Shown here in pieces: positions 58,525 to 64,000 of a stretch of 64,000 nucleotides of DNA. Location: the NCBI RefSeq assembly GCF_001047675.1, contig NZ_CP011975.1, positions 1,962,073 to 2,026,072 on the forward strand. The letters run 5' to 3'. Position 1 is the first letter of the stretch. The number at the start of each line of letters is the position of its first letter. The notes under the pieces were generated by a model that had not been told where the DNA came from, ran no database searches, and worked only from the letters and a program-made list of their open reading frames with translations. Both the position numbers and the translations under genes were made by a program. The DNA comes from Yersinia aleksiciae (GTDB lineage: Bacteria > Pseudomonadota > Gammaproteobacteria > Enterobacterales > Enterobacteriaceae).

Positions 58525-59937
58525 CTACTCCATTCCCAACTCTTTCAGCTTCCGCGTTAAGGTATTGCGACCCCAGCCCAGCAAGCGCGCGGCTTCCTGT
58601 TTATGGCCTTGCGTATGGCGCAAGGCGGTGGTTAACAGCGTCCGCTCCATCTCTGGCTGTGCTTCAGACAACAGATCCTGATGACCGGAACGCAGTGCGC
58701 GATCAGCCCACTGTGCCAGCAGTGTTGACCAGTTATCCGGCGTTCGCTGACCCGTCGCATCCGGCGTGCTGGTTTCAAACAGCTCAGACGGGAGATCCTG
58801 CACCAGCACTTCCTGCCCCGCGGCCATCACGGTGAGCCAGCGACAGGTATTCTCCAGTTGGCGCACATTACCCTGCCAAGGCAGGCGAGTCAGCGCCACT
58901 TCGGTTTCTGGATGCAGATTCTTGGCTTCAACCCCCAACTCTTTGGCGGCCACTTGCAAGAAGTAGCGAGCCAAACGCGGAATATCTTCACGACGTTCAC
59001 GCAGCGGCGGTAAATGCACCCGAATTACGTTCAGGCGATGGAATAAGTCCTCGCGGAATTTCCCCTCCTGAACACGCAGCTCCAGATTTTGGTGGGTCGC
59101 GGCGATAATGCGCACATCCACTTTGACCGGTGCATAGCCCCCGACTCGATAGAACTGACCATCAGCCAGCACACGTAGTAGGCGAGTTTGCACATCCAAC
59201 GGCATATCACCGATTTCATCTAAAAACAGTGTGCCGCCATCGGCTTGCTCAAAGCGGCCCTGACGCACCTGATTGGCACCGGTAAACGCGCCTTTCTCGT
59301 GGCCGAACAGCTCAGACTCAATCAAATCCTTCGGAATTGCCGCCATATTCAGCGCGATAAAAGGCGCTTTAGCGCGCGGGCTATGGCGATGCAAAGCATG
59401 GGCCACCAACTCTTTACCGGTGCCCGACTCACCATTGATCAGCACACTGATCGAGGAGCGGGACAAGCGGCCAATAATGCGGAAAACGTCCTGCATCGCT
59501 GGGGCTTCACCGATGATATCGGCGGTTGGGCCGCTGGCCGGCTGACTACGTGGTGGCTGTTGCTGCTCCTGATAATGGCTGATCGCGCGCTCAACTAGCG
59601 CGACCGCTTCATCGATATCAAAGGGCTTGGGCAGATAATCAAACGCCCCTTGCTGATAAGCGCTGACCGCCGCATCTAAATCAGAATGTGCCGTCATTAT
59701 GATGACCGGAAGCATCGGATGACGCTGCTTAATCTGTTTAAGCAGTGCTAACCCATCCATGCCGGGCATCCGGATATCAGATAACAACACATCTGGGGTT
59801 TGCGTCGCCAATGCATCCAACACCTGATTACCGCTATCGAATGTTGCGCAGCTTAGACCTGCTCCAGTCAGTGCGCGTTCGAGCACCCAGCGGATGGAGC
59901 TATCGTCATCGACGATCCAGACTATCCCTCGTTGCAT
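58525..59937 (-). CDS. glnG: Nitrogen regulator NtrC (GlnG)
   Basis: A 470-residue sigma-54 activator. The receiver domain (about 1-120) has the phosphorylated Asp54 in [12 protein letters not shown], the AAA+ domain (about 140-380) has Walker A GESGTGKE and the sigma-54-contact loop GAFTGA, and the C-terminal Fis-type helix-turn-helix (about 425-468, [16 protein letters not shown]) binds NtrC sites upstream of glnA. The ATG at 59937 gives the E. coli length; the frame upstream overlaps glnL. It follows glnL by 7 bases. Confidence 0.97.
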   Translation of the reverse strand: MQRGIVWIVDDDSSIRWVLERALTGAGLSCATFDSGNQVLDALATQTPDVLLSDIRMPGMDGLALLKQIKQRHPMLPVIIMTAHSDLDAAVSAYQQGAFDYLPKPFDIDEAVALVERAISHYQEQQQPPRSQPASGPTADIIGEAPAMQDVFRIIGRLSRSSISVLINGESGTGKELVAHALHRHSPRAKAPFIALNMAAIPKDLIESELFGHEKGAFTGANQVRQGRFEQADGGTLFLDEIGDMPLDVQTRLLRVLADGQFYRVGGYAPVKVDVRIIAATHQNLELRVQEGKFREDLFHRLNVIRVHLPPLRERREDIPRLARYFLQVAAKELGVEAKNLHPETEVALTRLPWQGNVRQLENTCRWLTVMAAGQEVLVQDLPSELFETSTPDATGQRTPDNWSTLLAQWADRALRSGHQDLLSEAQPEMERTLLTTALRHTQGHKQEAARLLGWGRNTLTRKLKELGME

Positions 59938-59944
59938 AGAAACC

Positions 59945-60994
59945 TCACTGGCGAATAGGCAGGTAAACCGAGAATTCGGTGTGTCCCGGCCAACTGTTAA
60001 ATTCAATTTTACCCGAATGCTGATCGATAAGATTACGGGCAATGGATAAGCCAAGGCCAGTCCCCCCTTCGCGGCCACTGACCATCGGATAGAACACCGT
60101 ATCCTGTAATTGCGTGGGGATACCGGGGCCATCATCTTCAATATCAATCCGCGCCGCCAAACGGTAGCGCATACCATGGAGAGTGACCTGAAATGCGGTT
60201 CGGGTGCGTAGCGTAATGGTGCCACCGGCCTCACCCAGTGCTTGCAATGCATTGCGGGTGATATTTAGCAGCACTTGTTCAATTTGGTCTGGATCATGGG
60301 CCAGCTCAGGCAAACTCGGATCATAGTCGCGAATTAACGTCACGTTATCGGGCTTTTCCAGCGAGACTAACTGACAGACTCGTTCAGCAACCTGATGGAT
60401 GCTTTGCGTCACATGTTGGCCAGGCCGCTGTGGGCCTAATAAACGGTCAACCAAATTACGCAAGCGGTCAGCCTGCTCAATGATCACTTTGGTGTATTCC
60501 AGCAAGGCCGGATCAGGCAGTGCTTTTGACAATAATTGCGCCGCACCCCGTAAGCCGCCCAACGGGTTCTTAATCTCGTGGGCCAGCCCTCGCACTAAAT
60601 CACGGGCGGCAACTTGTTGAGCATGCTGCAATTGCTCTTGGCTTAACCGACGCTGATTATCCATCGGAGCCATTTCCAGCAGTATAAAACCTTCCGGCAG
60701 TGCTTGTGCCGTCAGTGACAAAATATGCGCGCGACCATCAACCACTAACGTCACTTCGTTATCGGTAAAACCCTGCCCGGCCTCCAGACTTTCCCGCATC
60801 AAGGTGATATTCAGGGAAAAATAGCCTAATAATTCGGGTAGTGGTGTACCAAAAAGTTTACGGGAGCTTTGCGCCAGCAGTTGTTGTGCAGCGGGATTGG
60901 CATAATGAATTGCCAGAGTGTCATCTAATAGCAGAATACTATTAATGAGGGAATTGAGGATCTGCCCAGCATCGGGCAGCGTGCCTGTTGCCAT
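59945..60994 (-). CDS. glnL: Nitrogen sensor kinase NtrB (GlnL)
   Basis: A 349-residue cytoplasmic histidine kinase: N-terminal PAS domain (about 10-115), the phospho-accepting His near 139 in [13 protein letters not shown], and a C-terminal ATPase with N box [11 protein letters not shown]1 DDGPGIP and G2 [12 protein letters not shown]. It phosphorylates NtrC when nitrogen is low and is switched to phosphatase by PII. The ATG at 60994 gives the E. coli length; the frame extends 11 codons further. Confidence 0.97.
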   Translation of the reverse strand: MATGTLPDAGQILNSLINSILLLDDTLAIHYANPAAQQLLAQSSRKLFGTPLPELLGYFSLNITLMRESLEAGQGFTDNEVTLVVDGRAHILSLTAQALPEGFILLEMAPMDNQRRLSQEQLQHAQQVAARDLVRGLAHEIKNPLGGLRGAAQLLSKALPDPALLEYTKVIIEQADRLRNLVDRLLGPQRPGQHVTQSIHQVAERVCQLVSLEKPDNVTLIRDYDPSLPELAHDPDQIEQVLLNITRNALQALGEAGGTITLRTRTAFQVTLHGMRYRLAARIDIEDDGPGIPTQLQDTVFYPMVSGREGGTGLGLSIARNLIDQHSGKIEFNSWPGHTEFSVYLPIRQ

Positions 60995-61107
60995 TACGCA
61001 GACTCCTGCACACTTTGGGTGCATCAATACCTTTTTTATTGAGATTCGCGGCCTATCTGCGGACTCAATGACTTTGGGTATAATTTATTAGCTATTTGAA
61101 TGGTGGA

Positions 61108-61132
61108 GAAAAAAGCCCATCCTGAGATGGGC
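61108..61132 (-). terminator. Terminator between glnA and glnL
   Basis: On the minus strand gcccatctcaggatgggc, with a 6-bp stem (extendable to 8), is followed by tttttt. It ends the glnA mRNA while allowing some readthrough into glnLG, as in E. coli. Confidence 0.9.
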
Positions 61133-61151
61133 CAAAAGTTTCCACGGCAAC

Positions 61152-61231
61152 AACCCGTCATCTTTCAAGTTGTCGGTGTGTTGGCTGCTCTCGCTAGCCG
61201 CCTTCCTACACCTTGAAATCTATTGGGTAAA
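61152..61231. repeat. Short ERIC-like element in the glnA 3' untranslated region
   Basis: About 80 bases with the ERIC ends acccgtcatctttcaagttg and ccttgaaatctattgggtaa and a shortened centre. It begins 5 bases after the glnA stop (minus strand) and ends 20 bases before the terminator. Confidence 0.7.
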
Positions 61232-61235
61232 AAAA

Positions 61236-62645
61236 CTAAACGCTGTAATACAGTTCGAACTCAACTGGGTGCGGAGTCATACGAACGCGGTCCATCTCTT
61301 CTTTACGCAGCTCGATATAAGCATCGATAGCGTCGTCAGTGAACACGCCGCCACGGGTCAAGAACTCGCGGTCTTCGTTCAGTGCAACCATGGCTTCGTC
61401 CAGTGAACCAGCCACTTTTGGAATCTCTGCTTCTTCTTCTGGCGGCAAGTCATACAAGTTTTTGTCCATCGCATCACCTGGGTGAATTTTGTTGATGATG
61501 CCATCAAGGCCAGCCATCAGCAGTGCTGCGAAGCACAGGTACGGGTTAGCCGCTGGGTCAGGGAAGCGAGCTTCAATACGACGCGCTTTCGGGCTAGCAA
61601 CCACTGGGATACGGATAGAAGCTGAACGGTTACGGGCAGAGTATGCCAACATAACAGGTGCTTCGTAGCCTGGGACCAAGCGCTTGTAGGAGTTAGTCGT
61701 CGGGTTAGCCAAAGCGTTGATAGCTTTAGCATGTTTGATGATGCCGCCGATGTAGAACAGCGCCATTTCAGACAGGCCCGCGTATTTGTCACCCGCGAAC
61801 AGGTTAGTCCCGTTCTTGGACAAAGACATATGGCAATGCATACCTGAGCCGTTATCGCCAAACATAGGTTTTGGCATAAAGGTCGCGGTTTTACCAAATG
61901 CGTGTGCCACATTGTGCACCACGTATTTGTAGATTTGAATTTCGTCAGCTTTCTTGGTCATGGTATTGAAGCGAGTAGCCACTTCGTTCTGACCTGCTGT
62001 TGCCACTTCGTGGTGATGCGCTTCAACCACCAGACCCATCTCTTCCATGGTCAAACACATGGTAGAACGCAGGTCCTGTGAAGAGTCGACCGGAGGCACT
62101 GGGAAGTAACCGCCTTTCACTGCTGGACGGTGGCCTTTGTTGCCGCCTTCGTATTTAGTGCTGGAGTTCCATGCGCCTTCGATGTCATCGATAGCGACGT
62201 GGGAACCACGGATGCTGCTACCAAAACGAACGTCGTCGAACAGGAAGAATTCTGGCTCAGGCCCGAACAGCACGGTATCGGCGATACCAGATGATTTCAG
62301 GAACTCTTCTGCACGCTTGGAGATAGAACGCGGGTCGCGGTCATAGCCTTGCAGAGTGCCTGGCTCAAGGATGTCACAACGGATAATCAGTGTGGAGTCT
62401 TCGAAGAACGGGTCCATAACAGCGGTGCTGGCGTCTGGCATCAGTACCATGTCGGATTCGTTAATGCCTTTCCAGCCACCAATCGAGGAGCCATCAAACA
62501 TTTTGCCTTCTTCGAAAAAGTCAGCGTTGACTTGATGAGCTGGAATAGTGATGTGCTGTTCTTTACCTTTGGTATCGGTGAAACGCAAATCAACAAATTT
62601 CACTTCGTGCTCATTCAGCATCGTCAAAACATGTTCAGCGGACAT
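61236..62645 (-). CDS. glnA: Glutamine synthetase GlnA (type I)
   Basis: A 469-residue enzyme making glutamine from glutamate and ammonia, a dodecamer in the cytoplasm. The GS signature [18 protein letters not shown] is near residue 48, and the ATP-binding region [21 protein letters not shown] near 260. The regulatory adenylylation site Tyr is in [11 protein letters not shown] near 398. The ATG at 62645 ([10 protein letters not shown]) is chosen with the E. coli length; the frame extends 8 codons upstream. It is controlled by sigma-54 and NtrC sites upstream. Confidence 0.98.
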   Translation of the reverse strand: MSAEHVLTMLNEHEVKFVDLRFTDTKGKEQHITIPAHQVNADFFEEGKMFDGSSIGGWKGINESDMVLMPDASTAVMDPFFEDSTLIIRCDILEPGTLQGYDRDPRSISKRAEEFLKSSGIADTVLFGPEPEFFLFDDVRFGSSIRGSHVAIDDIEGAWNSSTKYEGGNKGHRPAVKGGYFPVPPVDSSQDLRSTMCLTMEEMGLVVEAHHHEVATAGQNEVATRFNTMTKKADEIQIYKYVVHNVAHAFGKTATFMPKPMFGDNGSGMHCHMSLSKNGTNLFAGDKYAGLSEMALFYIGGIIKHAKAINALANPTTNSYKRLVPGYEAPVMLAYSARNRSASIRIPVVASPKARRIEARFPDPAANPYLCFAALLMAGLDGIINKIHPGDAMDKNLYDLPPEEEAEIPKVAGSLDEAMVALNEDREFLTRGGVFTDDAIDAYIELRKEEMDRVRMTPHPVEFELYYSV

Positions 62646-62696
62646 ACTTATATCTCCTGGATTTGTCATAGTCGTCGTCGTGGAACGATTACCGTG

Positions 62697-62824
62697 TTAT
62701 CCCCTTCGAACTTGAAGTTGCAGGGGTGTTGGCTGCACTCACTCACCCGAATCACTTACCAGAGTAAGCTCATCGGGATTCATTCACTTGCCGCCTACCT
62801 GCAACACCAATTTCTTTGGGTATA
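62697..62824. repeat. Full-length ERIC element in the glnA leader
   Basis: About 128 bases from ttatccccttcgaacttgaa to caatttctttgggtatat, with central arms cacccgaatcacttac and gtaagctcatcgggattc. It lies between the sigma-54 promoter and the glnA start, so it is transcribed with glnA. Confidence 0.92.
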
Positions 62825-62853
62825 TGATGTTCAGTCATTCATGCTAAAATACA

Positions 62854-62871
62854 TTGCGAAATCTATGCCAA
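62854..62871 (-). promoter_or_regulatory. Sigma-54 promoter of glnA (glnAp2 type)
   Basis: On the minus strand ttggcatagatttcgcaa has the -24 GG and -12 GC elements at the correct 10-base spacing and is almost identical to E. coli glnAp2. It lies 209 bases upstream of glnA because of the ERIC inserted between. Confidence 0.88.
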
Positions 62872-62924
62872 CTTTCCAAACCCCCCGTTTATGCCATATC
62901 ATAGGGGTCTGCTGATATTCAGTA

Positions 62925-62992
62925 TGCACCAGGATAGCTATATTGCACTATTCTGGTGCTTCATTTGCGCCGTTGAGCACTATGTTGGTGCA
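62925..62992 (-). promoter_or_regulatory. NtrC binding sites upstream of glnA
   Basis: Two strong palindromic sites, tgcactattctggtgct (62944-62960) and agcactatgttggtgca (62976-62992), are 32 bases apart centre to centre, in the positions of the E. coli NtrC enhancer. A weaker partial site, tgcaccagga, starts at 62925. They activate glnA and probably glnLG through phosphorylated NtrC. Confidence 0.88.
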
Positions 62993-63146
62993 AAAGTGGG
63001 CCGAGAGGCTATTTTTGCACCGTGAAAGGGATCACAAACTAACCGCCGTCAGGTTGTTTATAAGAGAAGTTTGTGATCTTGTTTAGTCCCTCGCTTATTA
63101 CGTGTACAATAGCGCGCTATTTCTAAATGCCTGAGGCAAAAAAGCT
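62993..63146. other. Divergent spacer between the glnA enhancer and bipA
   Basis: About 150 bases containing a ttttgcaccgtgaaaggg segment that may be part of the distal glnA control region, and the bipA leader. No further feature is confident. Confidence 0.4.
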
Positions 63147-64000
63147 GTGATCGAGAATCTGCGTAACATCGCCATTATTGCGCACGTTGACCATGGGAAA
63201 ACTACCCTGGTCGATAAGTTGCTACAACAATCTGGTACTTTCGGTGAACGTACTGAAGCAACTGAACGTGTAATGGACTCCAACGATTTGGAGAAAGAGC
63301 GTGGGATAACCATCCTCGCGAAAAATACCGCCATTAACTGGAAAGACTACCGCATCAACATCGTGGATACCCCAGGACACGCCGATTTCGGTGGTGAGGT
63401 TGAGCGTGTAATGTCTATGGTTGACTCTGTGCTGCTGGTCGTCGACGCAATGGATGGCCCGATGCCGCAGACCCGTTTCGTGACCAAAAAAGCCTTTGCT
63501 CATGGTCTGAAACCTATCGTGGTAATCAACAAAGTTGACCGTCCTGGCGCGCGTCCTGACTGGGTTGTGGATCAGGTATTTGACCTGTTCGTTAACCTGG
63601 ATGCAACCGACGAACAACTGGACTTCCCTATCATCTATGCATCTGCATTGATGGGTATTGCGGGTGAAGACCACAATGATATGGCGCCGGACATGACCCC
63701 GCTGTATCAAGCAATTGTTGACCATGTGCCTGCGCCAGACGTAGACAGCACCGGTCCATTGCAGATGCAAATCTCCCAGTTGGACTACAACAACTACGTT
63801 GGTGTTATCGGCATCGGTCGTATCAAACGTGGTGTTGTTAAGCCTAACCAGCAAGTGACTGTTATCGATAGCGAAGGCAAAACTCGCAACGGTAAAGTCG
63901 GTAAAGTGCTGGGCCATATGGGTCTGGAACGTATCGAAACCACACTGGCTGAAGCGGGCGACATCGTTGCTATCACCGGTCTGGGCGAGTTGAACATCTC
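63147..64000 (+). CDS. bipA: Ribosome-associated GTPase BipA (TypA), 3' part cut off by the window edge
   Basis: The first 284 residues of a translational GTPase needed for 50S assembly at low temperature and for stress survival. G1 AHVDHGKTT is at residues 12-20, G3 [10 protein letters not shown] near 77, and G4 [10 protein letters not shown] near 130; the start of domain II follows. The start is a GTG at 63147 ([13 protein letters not shown]), as in E. coli. Divergent from glnA, as in E. coli. The frame is open to base 64000. Confidence 0.96.
   Translation, partial: MIENLRNIAIIAHVDHGKTTLVDKLLQQSGTFGERTEATERVMDSNDLEKERGITILAKNTAINWKDYRINIVDTPGHADFGGEVERVMSMVDSVLLVVDAMDGPMPQTRFVTKKAFAHGLKPIVVINKVDRPGARPDWVVDQVFDLFVNLDATDEQLDFPIIYASALMGIAGEDHNDMAPDMTPLYQAIVDHVPAPDVDSTGPLQMQISQLDYNNYVGVIGIGRIKRGVVKPNQQVTVIDSEGKTRNGKVGKVLGHMGLERIETTLAEAGDIVAITGLGELNI

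Noticed and set aside
59938..60252. N-terminal extension of glnG by 105 codons
   Set aside because: It overlaps glnL coding sequence in another frame; the receiver domain starts at 59937.

Overview
The window is a chromosomal core segment of a Yersinia-type enterobacterium, spanning the replication origin. Gene order closely follows the E. coli oriC region, the proteins read as Enterobacterales orthologues over their full length, the 16S rRNA gene has Yersinia character, and the intergenic spaces are rich in ERIC elements, as is typical of yersiniae. The 16S V3 stem differs from the Y. pestis/pseudotuberculosis version as I remember it, so a species of the Y. enterocolitica side of the genus is more likely. 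That is inference from memory, not a database result. I saw no prophage, IS element, CRISPR array or obvious genomic island.

Left arm, 1-24.9 kb, mostly minus strand: adenine permease adeP (partial), the phosphatase yieH, a polar amino-acid ABC importer with a binding protein and two permeases but no ATPase gene, a membrane-anchored bactofilin, the phosphate-regulon operon pstSCAB-phoU behind tandem Pho boxes, glmUS (amino-sugar synthesis, with an apparently empty Tn7 attachment site), the complete ATP synthase operon atpIBEFHAGDC, and rsmG and mnmG. oriC lies at about 24.97-25.28 kb, followed by mioC, asnC and asnA.

Middle, 27-47.8 kb: a DUF1345 membrane protein, viaA-ravA, the potassium transporter kup, the ribose operon rbsDACBKR with two RbsR operators, the MFS exporter hsrA, the GntR regulator yieP, and one complete rRNA operon (16S, tRNA-Glu, 23S, 5S). 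The 5S gene is followed by a decaying duplicated 5S tail and terminator copies. The left flank of this operon matches E. coli rrnC and the right flank matches E. coli rrnA.

Right arm, 47.9-64 kb: mobAB (molybdenum cofactor), yihD, srkA-dsbA (envelope stress and disulfide formation), polA, Spot 42 RNA, engB, the CsrC RNA, yihI, a small unnamed membrane-protein ORF, hemN, and the nitrogen regulon genes glnG, glnL and glnA with a sigma-54 promoter and NtrC sites. The window ends inside bipA.

The strongest theme outside the genes is the set of nine ERIC or ERIC-derived elements. Almost all lie inside transcribed leaders or intercistronic gaps of high-flux operons (pst, glmUS, atp, glnALG), several directly beside known post-transcriptional control sites. 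I found no convincing new multi-gene system. The best leads are this ERIC placement, the importer without an ATPase, the bactofilin, the small ORF between yihI and hemN, the polA leader and the eroded rrn terminus.
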